A stretch of 64,000 nucleotides of DNA, taken from positions 1 through 64,000 of the forward strand of contig OZ244890.1 in assembly GCA_965221455.1 (NCBI GenBank), read 5' to 3'. The notes under the pieces were generated by a model, which was not told where the DNA came from, searched no databases, and saw only the letters and a list, made by a program, of their open reading frames with translations. Position numbers and translations under genes: made by a program. This document shows positions 17,311 to 25,968 of this stretch, piece after piece (within the stretch, counting starts at the first letter, position 1; each line of letters opens with the position of its first letter). The stretch is from SMWN01 sp965221455. Lineage in GTDB: Bacteria > Pseudomonadota > Gammaproteobacteria > Eutrophobiales > Eutrophobiaceae.

Positions 17311-17988
17311 CTATGAACCAATATTACAGTTTCTCCGCTGGCTCACTTTTCTCAAAGCTGTTCTTGTAAATTGATTTCGTGTTACCTTTCTGAACTTGTT
17401 TTCAGGCTTGCCTTTTTCTTTAAGTAGTTGTTTCAAGTTATCCATATCGTTCCGATCAAGCCACCATATATCTGATTCCAGTTTATTTGCGAATTCCGGA
17501 AAATCTTTATCTACCTTGTTCAATGCAGACAGTTGCTTCGGGTTCATGTCGGTGGCGCTGACTGATTTCACTAATAACGTGTGTTCGGCATTAAGCTGAC
17601 CGGCCAACCAAAGTGCCAGACTGTCTGATGTCAAATTCCAGTTTGCTGATAACCCCTGGCATTGACTGATCATTTTGCGTGGTAACCAAACGGGAATTTG
17701 ATTTGAGTTAACAGATATTTCGATCCCTGCAATGGAATCTGACAAATGCAGGATGGGAACGTAAGATTTCAGTAAGTGCGCATATTGTTCCATGCCCAAT
17801 AACGCCATTTGATGCGCGGTTGCATCATTGAACTTCCATTTTTTTTGTGCGACACGCACTTGTTCTGCAAATACCCCTCCCCCGGGGACAATCACAAATT
17901 TCCCTGCACCATACCTGGCGACAATTGAAAGCCAATCCTGCAAACTACCTGACGATAACAAACTACCGCCGAGTTTTATCACCCACAT
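17311..17988 (-). CDS. mfnE: amino acid kinase family protein, MfnE-like (methylofuran biosynthesis)
   Basis: A 225-residue amino-acid-kinase fold: IKLGGSLL at residues 4-11, VPGGGVFAEQVR near 34-45, NLTSDSLALWLAGQL near 117-131 and LLVKSV near 137-142, the usual phosphate- and nucleotide-binding loops. In methanogens MfnE phosphorylates (5-aminomethyl-3-furyl)methyl phosphate to the diphosphate during methanofuran synthesis, and homologues sit in bacterial H4MPT gene clusters. Here it is the last gene of mfnD-mfnF-pabB-mfnE and overlaps pabB by 10 bp. The C-terminal 30 residues are basic and probably variable. Function is inferred from family and context. Confidence 0.75.
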   Translation of the reverse strand: MWVIKLGGSLLSSGSLQDWLSIVARYGAGKFVIVPGGGVFAEQVRVAQKKWKFNDATAHQMALLGMEQYAHLLKSYVPILHLSDSIAGIEISVNSNQIPVWLPRKMISQCQGLSANWNLTSDSLALWLAGQLNAEHTLLVKSVSATDMNPKQLSALNKVDKDFPEFANKLESDIWWLDRNDMDNLKQLLKEKGKPENKFRKVTRNQFTRTALRKVSQRRNCNIGS

Positions 17989-19394
17989 GGCTGATTTTTT
18001 GTCGCTTGAAATTTTGCGGACTCAAATAACGCGAATATCGCGGAAACTTTATCAAAGCATTCCCGGTACTCGACATCCAATCGTGAATCCATGACAATCC
18101 CGCCGCCCGCCCAACAATACATTTTTTCCTTGTTGTGCACCAAAGTGCGGATAATAATACTGCTATCCATACTGCCGTCAAAACCGATATACGCTATTGA
18201 GCCGCAATAAATACTGCGTCTATGTGGCTCAAGTGCTTCAATGATTTCCATGGCGCGTAACTTCGGCGCTCCCGTAATAGATCCCCCTGGAAAACAACCT
18301 CGTAATAAATCCAGAGCATCATAGTCATCGGCTAACTGTCCGATAACAGTGCTGACCAGATGATGTACTCTGGCAAAACTTTCCAGAGTAAACAATTTTG
18401 GAGCAGATATGCTGCCGGGACGACACGCCTTGCCTATATCATTACGCAAGAGATCAACAATCATTAAATTCTCTGCACGATCTTTCTCGCTTTCCAATAA
18501 ATCTTCGCTTAACGCCGTATCTTCACAGATATCAAGTGAACGTCGTCGTGTGCCTTTGATCGGTTTTGTTTCAACCAGACCGTTATCAACTTTCAGGAAT
18601 CTTTCCGGTGAGGTACTGAGTACCGCCCCCTCAGGAATTCTAAAAAAGCCACTGTACGGTGCAGGATTTATTTCTCGTAATTTTAAATAAGCCTGCCAGG
18701 GATCGCCGGCAACATCGACCGAGAAGCGTTGAGCGAGATTTACCTGATAGCAATCTCCTTCACGTATGTAATATTTAATCTTATTGAAGGCACGTGCATA
18801 AATTTCACTATCCATATTTGCACGAGGTTGAGAGAGTACCTTGAATTCATCCAAATCCGGGTTCAGGGCACTTGATTCTTTTTTCGACTGAAATATGTCT
18901 TGCAGCGCATTCCACTCATCGAATGTTCTTGTGTCTCTCCCATATCCTGTCAACCACGTCCTGCGCTGACAATGATCTGTAACGACAACCCAATCATAAA
19001 CGCCGATAGCCATATCCGGCATAGCGATATCATGCTCCGAGTTTTCAGGTAATTTTTCGAGTCGGCGTGCAAGGTCATAAGCAAAATAACCTAATGCGCC
19101 TCCGGCAAACGGAACCGTCGAAAGCCTGGTTTCTTTCTCGCCGAGCAATGACTTAATAATTGTAAATGGATCTTCAGAGGAATGTTCACTTCCCCCATCG
19201 GCATAAACTATTTCTGTTTCATTGGCAAATGTTTTCAGGGTGATATAGGGACGTGCAGCCATAATGTCGTAGCGTCCGAGTTCTATATACGGATAGCCGC
19301 TATCCAGAAAGATACTCCAGTCTTCATCAGCAATGTGGGAAAAGAGTTGCAACGAGTTACGTTGATAGGACAATTCCGTTAATTTAAATGTCAA
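17979..19394 (-). CDS. pabB: aminodeoxychorismate synthase component I
   Basis: PabB converts chorismate and ammonia to aminodeoxychorismate, the precursor of p-aminobenzoate. I choose a TTG start at 19394, because its TTGA overlaps the stop TGA of mfnF and removes a non-conserved cysteine-rich leader. This gives 471 residues. Signature blocks are PIKGTRRR, ENLMIVDLLRNDIGKACRPGS, CFPGGSITGAPKLRAMEII and SIAYIGFDGSMDSSIIIRT. p-Aminobenzoate feeds both folate and, through beta-RFAP synthase (28024-29046), tetrahydromethanopterin. Its place inside a methylofuran operon therefore links the two cofactor routes. No pabA (glutaminase) or pabC is adjacent. Confidence 0.92.
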   Translation of the reverse strand: MTFKLTELSYQRNSLQLFSHIADEDWSIFLDSGYPYIELGRYDIMAARPYITLKTFANETEIVYADGGSEHSSEDPFTIIKSLLGEKETRLSTVPFAGGALGYFAYDLARRLEKLPENSEHDIAMPDMAIGVYDWVVVTDHCQRRTWLTGYGRDTRTFDEWNALQDIFQSKKESSALNPDLDEFKVLSQPRANMDSEIYARAFNKIKYYIREGDCYQVNLAQRFSVDVAGDPWQAYLKLREINPAPYSGFFRIPEGAVLSTSPERFLKVDNGLVETKPIKGTRRRSLDICEDTALSEDLLESEKDRAENLMIVDLLRNDIGKACRPGSISAPKLFTLESFARVHHLVSTVIGQLADDYDALDLLRGCFPGGSITGAPKLRAMEIIEALEPHRRSIYCGSIAYIGFDGSMDSSIIIRTLVHNKEKMYCWAGGGIVMDSRLDVEYRECFDKVSAIFALFESAKFQATKNQPCG

Positions 19395-20437
19395 CTCTCG
19401 TGCCTCGATAGTTGTGCAACCGAAACCGCAGTGGCACAACCGAGCACTCTGGATTTATCATCTTCCGGATGGCTCAGTAAATCAGTAAAATCGATGTAAG
19501 GTAGATTATTCATTTCCGCCAATTTTGGAACCATGAAATAACCTGCCCCCGAAGCTATCAAACAGCATGTTTCTTTTACTTCAGATGCGGATAAAACTTT
19601 CGTGAGAGATTCATTAACATGTTCTAATTGTGCAACCACTACTTGTTTAGCCATATCAACCGCAGAATTGATGTCATTCTCATTGTGAAGGTCAAGTCCG
19701 ACCATCCTCAATAGTCTTCTGGCGCTGTCACTTCGTGTTTTGCCTGCGTTGTCTGCGGCCGACATCATATCATCTTGCTCATTGAGTTCACCTGTCAATC
19801 GATAAATATCCGCCATTGTAGAAAAATTCTCGGCAGTAATATTTTGCCACTGACCCTCATGCAGCATTTTATTCACGACCGCCATAACGGGTGTTCTGGT
19901 AATGCCAGTATAAACAAGTTCATTGTGCCGCAATCTTTCATAATCAGTATAGGAAGTATTAATCGCTTGTCCTGACTCAAAAGGAATGATATCCGTTGTG
20001 GTACTGCCTATGTCTATCAGAATACCTGCATCAGTATGTTGCGCCACGAAACTCGCTGTCGCATGCCAATTGGCCGAGGCGATATCGGAAACATGAGCAT
20101 CCGCATGGCTCGCTTTAATCAGGCCTTTTTTGCCGGAATATAGCAAATACTGTTCTTCATCAAAGTAATCGCTGAGAAAATGGATTAGGGCTTTAACACC
20201 TGAGTCCCTGTCCCTGAAAATATCCGTCAGTTCCGCTGTCATCGTAAATGTGTGTGTCACTGGACCATCCGATATTTCATTTTGAATTTTCGATATCGCC
20301 TCTTCCAGACTATCGAGACCTTTCCATAAGGGAGTTGCAAGTTGCTTCGCGAAATTTACCGAGCCATATCCGTCTATCGACGCCACTTTCAAGTGTGCGC
20401 CGCCAATATCCCAACCGATATAGGTATTAACCGACAT
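19391..20437 (-). CDS. mfnF: MfnF-like ASKHA protein (H4MPT-linked C1 pathway)
   Basis: A 348-residue protein of the hydantoinase/oxoprolinase-related group that accompanies H4MPT-dependent C1 genes. N-terminal IGWDIGGAHLKVASID and central GILIDIGSTTTDIIPF are the two phosphate-binding loops of the ASKHA fold, and SGAGYFMVP lies near the C-terminus. In methanogens MfnF couples the furan diphosphate with tyramine-glutamate to form the methanofuran core; the bacterial protein presumably does the equivalent for methylofuran. Its ATG at 20437 overlaps the end of mfnD by 11 bp, and its stop overlaps the pabB TTG start. The four genes are thus tightly coupled. The assignment is by family and context. 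Confidence 0.75.
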   Translation of the reverse strand: MSVNTYIGWDIGGAHLKVASIDGYGSVNFAKQLATPLWKGLDSLEEAISKIQNEISDGPVTHTFTMTAELTDIFRDRDSGVKALIHFLSDYFDEEQYLLYSGKKGLIKASHADAHVSDIASANWHATASFVAQHTDAGILIDIGSTTTDIIPFESGQAINTSYTDYERLRHNELVYTGITRTPVMAVVNKMLHEGQWQNITAENFSTMADIYRLTGELNEQDDMMSAADNAGKTRSDSARRLLRMVGLDLHNENDINSAVDMAKQVVVAQLEHVNESLTKVLSASEVKETCCLIASGAGYFMVPKLAEMNNLPYIDFTDLLSHPEDDKSRVLGCATAVSVAQLSRHES

Positions 20438-21434
20438 TTGTTTTTTCCAATGCCATGTTCACAGGTAAAAACTGTTCTCTATGTATTTCAGGTACTGATT
20501 TATTTTGCCAGATGGATAAAATTAATTCCGCAGGATTTACTGACAGGGATTCTCTCAGTCCTGCATAGGAAGTCGTTAATCGGGGATTAATCTCTACCAC
20601 GACAACCGCTGATTCAGTCACAATCAGATCAACACCGACATAACCTGACAAACCTTTATCAGCTCTGGCAATATCATGTGCTATCGCATTAAACAACGTC
20701 CACTCTTCCATTAAACCGTTAACAACAATGCCTTTTAACACGGCTTTTTTCCCTGGAATGTCATGATTAAAGCTAAATAACTGTTTGTTACACGCCAACA
20801 ATTGCATTTCGCCCTGGTAACAAAGCATTGAAATACTCGCCGGTTCACCTGCGATATATTCCTGAATAACAAATCGTTCAGTACTGATCGCGTTTTTCAG
20901 CTTATCTAATTCTTTTTTGTCAGCACAAAAATAACACGCATCGCCACCGACTCCATCGTCAGGCTTGATTACCCAACCACTTTGGCTTTCAGAAACATTA
21001 TTATTCAATAGTGAAGTATCTATGCACGGTATCTTGTTTTTATGTAGCAGGTTTGCCGTCTTGATTTTACTACCCGCAGATTTAACCGCTTCTGATGCGC
21101 TACCCAAAACATGACAACCCGCTTGTTCAGCCATTAGTGTTAAATTATACAGAATGTTGTCACTCTCCGGGGCGATGATGAGAATCGCATCTGCATCGTG
21201 CATACAGGATTTCCAGAGAGGAGAAACATCTTCTTTAACGGCGACAACTTCAACGGGAAGTAATAACGGCTCAAGGCGTGTATCACGTGTTGTAATAATA
21301 TCCGCCACGCCTGACTCCAGACAATCTTTCAGGAATGCCTTGAGCATCATGTCGCCTTCCCCAACTAAATTGTCAGGTAATGCCTGATCTTGCAGACCCC
21401 CACCTGTGATAAACTCACATACAAATAAACGCAT
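20427..21434 (-). CDS. mfnD: ATP-grasp ligase, MfnD-like
   Basis: About 335 residues starting at ATG 21434 (a TTG lies one codon upstream). It has the ATP-grasp layout: an N-terminal Rossmann-like part, then SGWVIKPDDGVGGDACYF (lysine and glycine-rich loop), RFVIQEYIAGEPASISM (hinge) and GYVGVDLIVTESAVVVVEINPRLTTSY with the metal-binding Glu and Asn. Archaeal MfnD ligates glutamate to tyramine in methanofuran synthesis. Bacterial methylofuran carries tyrosine and polyglutamate, so a tyrosine- or glutamate-ligating role is likely. It is first in its operon. Its start is only 22 bp from the start of the divergent HisA-like gene, so the two promoters must overlap coding sequence. Confidence 0.7.
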   Translation of the reverse strand: MRLFVCEFITGGGLQDQALPDNLVGEGDMMLKAFLKDCLESGVADIITTRDTRLEPLLLPVEVVAVKEDVSPLWKSCMHDADAILIIAPESDNILYNLTLMAEQAGCHVLGSASEAVKSAGSKIKTANLLHKNKIPCIDTSLLNNNVSESQSGWVIKPDDGVGGDACYFCADKKELDKLKNAISTERFVIQEYIAGEPASISMLCYQGEMQLLACNKQLFSFNHDIPGKKAVLKGIVVNGLMEEWTLFNAIAHDIARADKGLSGYVGVDLIVTESAVVVVEINPRLTTSYAGLRESLSVNPAELILSIWQNKSVPEIHREQFLPVNMALEKTNVG

Positions 21435-21456
21435 CAATCATTCTTCGGGTATTTTC

Positions 21457-22143
21457 ATGGAAATTATTCCTGTCATTGATATTCGTCAGGGTCAGGTCGT
21501 GCACGCTGTTGCGGGACAACGCCAGTCTTACCGTCCACTGAAGACATTTTTAAGCGCAAGTATTTCCCCGGAGAGTATTGTACAGGCCTTTATCAACTCA
21601 TACTCGTTCAAGAAAATTTATATTGCGGATCTTGATGCCATTGAAGGATGCTCTGATAATCACCTTATAATTGAATATCTGTGTGATGAATTTGCATTTC
21701 TGGATTTCTGGGTTGACCAGGGTATTTCATTATCAAAAAATCTCAATAATCCGTCTCGATGGAAACATGTTATAGGAAGTGAAACAAATCTACTCCCGGA
21801 GACGATGGATGAAATCATCTCATTGGCACCGGATGTCATTTTATCGCTGGATTTTCAGACAAATACATTTATGGGCGATCAGAATTTACTGCAAGAGACA
21901 AAACTATGGCCCGAGAGAGTCATTATCATGAATCTTGCGCGTGTCGGCTCCAACAGTGGGCCGGATTACGAACTGATTTCCAGTCTGAAAAACATTATTG
22001 GTGACAGGAAAATATATGTGGCCGGTGGTGTACGTAATGAGGCGGATTTACGAATGCTAAGTAATATGGGTGTCGAAGGTGCGCTCATCGCGACCGCATT
22101 ACATACTAAACAAATCACTGGCGACATATTGCGGAACTTCTGA
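21457..22143 (+). CDS. HisA-like TIM-barrel protein of C1 cofactor cluster
   Basis: About 228 residues from ATG 21457, where HisA similarity begins (MEIIPVIDIRQGQVVHAVAG); an ATG at 21406 is possible but would overlap the divergent mfnD. The blocks IYIADLDAIEG and IYVAGGVRNEADLRMLSNMGVEGALIATALHT match the phosphate-binding strands of the HisA/HisF family. No other his gene is nearby and the gene sits between mfnD and fae. HisA paralogues of this kind are recurrent in H4MPT/methylofuran clusters of methylotrophs, so it is probably a cofactor-pathway isomerase or lyase and not histidine biosynthesis. Its exact reaction is unknown. It is convergent with fae, 90 bp apart. Confidence 0.7.
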   Translation: MEIIPVIDIRQGQVVHAVAGQRQSYRPLKTFLSASISPESIVQAFINSYSFKKIYIADLDAIEGCSDNHLIIEYLCDEFAFLDFWVDQGISLSKNLNNPSRWKHVIGSETNLLPETMDEIISLAPDVILSLDFQTNTFMGDQNLLQETKLWPERVIIMNLARVGSNSGPDYELISSLKNIIGDRKIYVAGGVRNEADLRMLSNMGVEGALIATALHTKQITGDILRNF

Positions 22144-22153
22144 CTAAATGTTC

Positions 22154-22182
22154 AAAAAAAATGCCTCGTAAAACGAGGCATT
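22154..22182 (-). terminator. Rho-independent terminator of fae
   Basis: ATGCCTCGT and ACGAGGCAT (22161-22181) form a 9-bp stem with a 3-base loop; on the minus strand eight T residues follow (22161-22154). It is about 50 bp past the fae stop. On the plus strand, after the HisA-like gene, the stem has only a weak T-poor tail. Confidence 0.85.
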
Positions 22183-22233
22183 CAATAATAAGACTTTGCT
22201 GTAGAAACAGCCCTGGAATTATTTTTCTAAATC

Positions 22234-22746
22234 TTAATCATGCGCAGCAAAAGGATGACCTGCGGAACCACGCTTGCTTAATACTTCAGAGGCTTTCGGC
22301 TCACGATTTACGGCACGTTTGATTGAAAGCTTGGTAGCTTCATAGTTGTAGTCCTGAATCTTGGTATCATCATCAGCTTCCCAATGGATGAAAACACCAA
22401 CGCTGATAAAAATATCATCGGCTTCATCAGCAGGGATTGTTCCGTCCTCCACGCAGTCCATCACCGCCATAGCAACAGCACGCTGTGCAGGACCAAACAT
22501 TTGAACAGCTTGTTTAGCACCTTTAATAGTTACTTTGTTAAAAAGGACGGTATTAGGTTTACAGGCCAGATTCGGAGCAACAACCGCCAGTAAAGTGCTG
22601 AATCCGTCTTTATTGTTTGTCAAGGCATTACAGAATGCTGTTTCTGCTGCACCTCCACGAGGACCCATCATTAAATCAATATGGGCGACTTCATTACCAT
22701 CACCAACCAATGCTTCACCAATCAATACTCTATCAATGACTGCCAT
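22234..22746 (-). CDS. fae: formaldehyde-activating enzyme
   Basis: Fae condenses formaldehyde with H4MPT to methylene-H4MPT and is the entry to the cytoplasmic formaldehyde oxidation route. Start at ATG 22746 is set by a strong ribosome-binding site (GGAGGAGATAAT) and gives 170 residues, the usual length; an ATG 17 codons upstream is not preferred. Conserved segments are LIGEALVGDGNEVAHIDLMMGPRGG (His22 corresponds to the catalytic histidine), PNTVLFNKVTIK, GPAQRAVAMAV and VFIHWEADD. The strong ribosome-binding site and own terminator fit the very high expression typical of Fae. Confidence 0.96.
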   Translation of the reverse strand: MAVIDRVLIGEALVGDGNEVAHIDLMMGPRGGAAETAFCNALTNNKDGFSTLLAVVAPNLACKPNTVLFNKVTIKGAKQAVQMFGPAQRAVAMAVMDCVEDGTIPADEADDIFISVGVFIHWEADDDTKIQDYNYEATKLSIKRAVNREPKASEVLSKRGSAGHPFAAHD

Positions 22747-22884
22747 TTTATTATCTCCTCCGGCTAGAAAGCTAAACAGTTTCCCAAATAGCGGCATATC
22801 TGTTTTCCTAATCTAGTAGTTTAAAAATACAGGGATCTCATCCCCAACCAAACAAGCCGACGTACAGATCAAAAAACCTGTACA

Positions 22885-23763
22885 TCAACAATTCTGTAAA
22901 TCAATTTTTGTCAGATGGTAAACCAACAGACTAGCTGCAGTTAAATCCGCGCTGGTTCCGGGGTTAATGCCATGTAATTTCAATTCCTCATCAAATTCCA
23001 TCAACATCTCTGTAGCATCTTCGGGAATACCTTTTCCTTGAAATGCATTTGCAATGGGAATTGCTTTTGTTTTTATTCGCTCTGCTATCTCTGGACTGAA
23101 TTTTCTTCTGATGTGAGAATCGGGAAATTCAGCCAAGAGCCTAATGTAGCAGGCTGCGACCGCCCATTCTACACTATTCCATTGTACTGCAAAGTCCTGT
23201 ATGCAGATAAAACCCAAGGAAAATATATCACTAAAGTCTGTAACATATTGTTTCGCAATTAGATCTCTATTTTCAGCTCTCATCATCGCTTTTTGAACGG
23301 TCGTTCCTGCTTCCAGTTTTTTAGTCACATCATATTTTTCGCTCTCGCCAAGTCCGCCTGGATTGGCATGGCGAATGGCTTCAAACAGACATTTAGTATC
23401 TTTTGCATCCAATCCACGCAAAACAGCGGCTAGATTCGATTGCAAGGATGATATACCGAGCTCCGCCGCCCGTAGCAAAGGCGCGAATAACATCAACATA
23501 CCCAGGTTAGTGTTGCAACCAAGCCCGGATAGCGTCGCTTTCACTCCCTCAAGCACACGCTCACCAACCGATAATGCAGGATCACATAATATCGGACAGG
23601 TTAATTCTGCACTTTTAATAAAATCATCTACTGTCATGCCGTGACCTTCAGAAAACTGACTGACATTTCCAGGTTTTAGTGAGTTCACTTCAGTAATAAA
23701 ACTGATCATGGCGGCATCCTGAAGAACGGATGTTTGAGAATGGCGTATCATTACTCGGGCCAC
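22885..23763 (-). CDS. CitG/MdcB-like triphosphoribosyl-dephospho-CoA synthase family protein
   Basis: A 292-residue protein starting with GTG 23763 (ATG 23751 is an alternative). It has the family segments EVNSLKPGNVSQFSEGHGMT, where CitG proteins have K-PG-V, LGCNTNLGMLMLFAPL, and HANPGGLGESEKYDV. CitG makes the phosphoribosyl-dephospho-CoA prosthetic group of citrate or malonate lyases, but no lyase genes are present. Homologues are regular members of bacterial H4MPT clusters, so this one probably attaches a phosphoribosyl-type group during H4MPT or methylofuran synthesis. That is inference from context. It lies 21 bp after the RimK-like ligase and about 140 bp before fae. Confidence 0.75.
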   Translation of the reverse strand: MARVMIRHSQTSVLQDAAMISFITEVNSLKPGNVSQFSEGHGMTVDDFIKSAELTCPILCDPALSVGERVLEGVKATLSGLGCNTNLGMLMLFAPLLRAAELGISSLQSNLAAVLRGLDAKDTKCLFEAIRHANPGGLGESEKYDVTKKLEAGTTVQKAMMRAENRDLIAKQYVTDFSDIFSLGFICIQDFAVQWNSVEWAVAACYIRLLAEFPDSHIRRKFSPEIAERIKTKAIPIANAFQGKGIPEDATEMLMEFDEELKLHGINPGTSADLTAASLLVYHLTKIDLQNC

Positions 23764-23784
23764 TACTTTATAAGGCGGGACAGG

Positions 23785-24681
23785 TCACAAATCTGTGAGG
23801 CTAAACCGACTGAGCATATCGTCAACCAAGCTCGCGGCAATATTGAAATCCGTAACCTGTTGTAAACCCCGCCAAGCAGGGATACTGTTCACCTCAATGA
23901 CTTGTAAACGACCATTTGCATCAGGAATTAAATCGACACCGCCATAATCTATACCAACCGCTCGTACGGCGGACTCCGATAATCGGCTTAACTCCGCATC
24001 CAGCTTCAGTGGTTCGCAATTCGCGCCCTGAGCTCGATTCGTGATCCAGGTTCCACTACAGCGTTTCATAGCGGAGACTGCTTTGTCGGCAATCACAAAT
24101 ACTCGTATATCAAACGACTTTTTCTCTACACAATCAACATACAACTGCAAGTAATAAACACCTGCGAAATTCTCATCGTGAATCAAACCGTTATTAGCAT
24201 CGAGGAGACGCACACCAATACCTTGTGAACCAAAAAGTGGTTTCAATACCAATTTCTCACCCTGCCCACATATCTGTTGATAAATAGTCTCGGCTTTTTC
24301 TCTTGATTCACATACCCATGTATCCGGGGTAGGTATCTCCGCTTGCCTGAGTAGAATACTGGTCATCGCTTTATCGACGGTTCGCTCAATACCCCGAGGA
24401 TTGTTATAAACAACAATACCCATATGAGACAGGGCATGCAAAATATTCAGACGAAAAATCACTTGCTCCAGAGTACCTCCCGGAATACCCCTGACAAAAA
24501 CAGCCGAGGGCGGTTGTTCAAACCCGGGAAAATTGATATCTGTAGCAGATCCAGCGATATGGATAAGGCCGTCCATGGATGAGACATAGCGGCTACTCAA
24601 ACCATGTACGGCTAATGCTTCTTGCAGCCGATGTCCATGCCAACCTGGATCATCTGTAACAATTGCAATTTTTGATGGAAT
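23785..24681 (-). CDS. RimK-family ATP-grasp ligase of H4MPT cluster, likely ATT start
   Basis: The conserved family N-terminus (KIAIVTDDPGWHGHRLQEAL) is encoded up to about 24669, but between the upstream stop (about 24733) and this block there is no in-frame ATG, GTG or TTG; the first is a TTG at 24600, inside the domain. The best start is ATT at 24681, 5 bases after a GAGG that overlaps the mch stop, giving 298 residues. Motifs are KLVLKPLFGSQGIGVRLL, FDIRVFVIADKAVSAMKR and GIDYGGVDLIPD-LQVIEVNSIPAWRGLQ, a complete ATP-grasp site. RimK relatives add glutamates to cofactors (as MptN does to H4MPT in archaea). Here it probably glutamylates H4MPT or methylofuran. The start assignment is the uncertain part. 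Confidence 0.8.
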   Translation of the reverse strand: MPSKIAIVTDDPGWHGHRLQEALAVHGLSSRYVSSMDGLIHIAGSATDINFPGFEQPPSAVFVRGIPGGTLEQVIFRLNILHALSHMGIVVYNNPRGIERTVDKAMTSILLRQAEIPTPDTWVCESREKAETIYQQICGQGEKLVLKPLFGSQGIGVRLLDANNGLIHDENFAGVYYLQLYVDCVEKKSFDIRVFVIADKAVSAMKRCSGTWITNRAQGANCEPLKLDAELSRLSESAVRAVGIDYGGVDLIPDANGRLQVIEVNSIPAWRGLQQVTDFNIAASLVDDMLSRFSLTDL

Positions 24682-24691
24682 AACAGCCTCA
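24676..24691 (-). promoter_or_regulatory. ribosome-binding site overlapping mch stop, before ATT start
   Basis: The mch stop TGA (24691-24689) runs into GAGG, followed by 5 bases and ATT at 24681-24679. This arrangement fits translational coupling in which ribosomes ending mch restart on a rare ATT codon. Confidence 0.45.
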
Positions 24692-25681
24692 GCGACACTT
24701 ATTACTAAAGGATTTATCCAGTAACTGCAAATCTATTTCCCCACCATGAAATGTATTGCCGCTTTCAAGTACGGTTACGGCAACTTTTGCAGGACTAAAT
24801 AACAGGGGATCAATTTTATAAAAATCATGTCCCACATCCTTGAATACTTCACCAAACGGCTTGCCATAATCATTAGAGGCACTACTCGGTAAATTTTTCG
24901 CCAGTTGTTCAGCATCATCATCACCTGTCTTAACAAATAAATGCACTTGTCCGGCAAATAAAATAGCGTCATTGGTGCGGCTCATCGCCGTCATATAATG
25001 TTTTGATGGCGGACAAACGGGTGCGCTACCTGCGCCATCAATAATTTCGGTAATACAATATCCCAGAGCATGTGCCTTATGTAAGGCGGTTTCCAACACT
25101 CTGGCCACAACCTGAACGCTACCACACAAGCTGGTAGTCGGCGTAAGAATTAGTGTCAGTTGATTCGCTGGAATACCACACATTTCAGCAATCTGATCAG
25201 CGATTTCAACGGGTGGAATAACATCAGTTTCAATGACCAGACATGTGGAGTCGGCATTATCCCTGTAACCCAGTTCTTCAAATAAAGGTTCTTTACTGCC
25301 CATGGCACGGCCGGGACCGGATCCCAATGCATTAAAAGCCCCCTTACCTTCTCCATGCGAAAGGCTCCAACCGGCGTATTGACTGGCCAGACAAGAAATT
25401 ACGGGATGTGTTGTGTAAACATCTATATTCCATGACCACTTATCAAAATTTGATGTCGCGCGAAATTTGGCAGTACCAAGCCCACCCAAACAAATTTCTG
25501 CGATAAGGCGTCCCGCTTCCAGTCCGCCTCTGGCCTGTATACCTGCATCAATGACTTTGGTTCCATTATTAAATTTCGAGATATCTACACCCAGGCTATT
25601 TGCATTGGCGATCAAACACTGCACGATTGGTGCACTCGACAAATTAACACTGAGAGAATAAGTATCATTCAGTTCAGACAC
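24689..25681 (-). CDS. mch: methenyl-H4MPT cyclohydrolase
   Basis: Mch converts methenyl-H4MPT to formyl-H4MPT in the cytoplasm. The protein is 330 residues, the usual length, and starts with GTG 25681 preceded by GGGAGGG. Typical segments are KVIDAGIQARGGLEAGRLIAEICLGGLG, SHPV-like THPVISCLASQYAGWSL, FNALGSGPGRAM and SAPVCPP near residue 220. It lies 287 bp downstream of the ATP-grasp gene at 25969 and is directly followed by the RimK-like ligase. Confidence 0.95.
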   Translation of the reverse strand: MSELNDTYSLSVNLSSAPIVQCLIANANSLGVDISKFNNGTKVIDAGIQARGGLEAGRLIAEICLGGLGTAKFRATSNFDKWSWNIDVYTTHPVISCLASQYAGWSLSHGEGKGAFNALGSGPGRAMGSKEPLFEELGYRDNADSTCLVIETDVIPPVEIADQIAEMCGIPANQLTLILTPTTSLCGSVQVVARVLETALHKAHALGYCITEIIDGAGSAPVCPPSKHYMTAMSRTNDAILFAGQVHLFVKTGDDDAEQLAKNLPSSASNDYGKPFGEVFKDVGHDFYKIDPLLFSPAKVAVTVLESGNTFHGGEIDLQLLDKSFSNKCR

Positions 25682-25968
25682 AGAAGACCCTCCCGATTAT
25701 ATTGTTCATTATTCACCAGGGTATTAACAATTTTTTATGTTCGAATTTTATTCATTGGTTTATGAAATTAAGTCATGTCGACTCTTTGCGTCTAGAATAT
25801 CCGCATTCTGCATTGTTACCTTCGTAGCAGCCTGATATTATTCACGGCTGACACTTCTATCCGATCCACTTACTTGCATGAGGCGCCTCTATTACACAGG
25901 TTTGAATATAAAACTACCACGACCAGCCTGCCCAGATTCAATCAGAGTTCTCCCCTGGCCTCTTCCAC
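25682..25968. other. gap upstream of mch, no gene seen
   Basis: The 287 bp between the ATP-grasp gene stop and the mch start carry the mch ribosome-binding site (GGGAGGG) and AT-rich sequence that could hold an mch promoter, but no convincing -35/-10 pair or terminator. Short frames here lack protein character. Confidence 0.4.

Noticed and set aside
17018..17369. Small plus-strand frames within the candidate ncRNA
   Set aside because: They begin on weak starts, overlap each other in different phases, lack ribosome-binding sites and have no protein-like pattern.
21457..22143. HisA of histidine biosynthesis
   Set aside because: No other his gene is adjacent and the gene sits between mfnD and fae, as the HisA paralogue of C1 clusters does.
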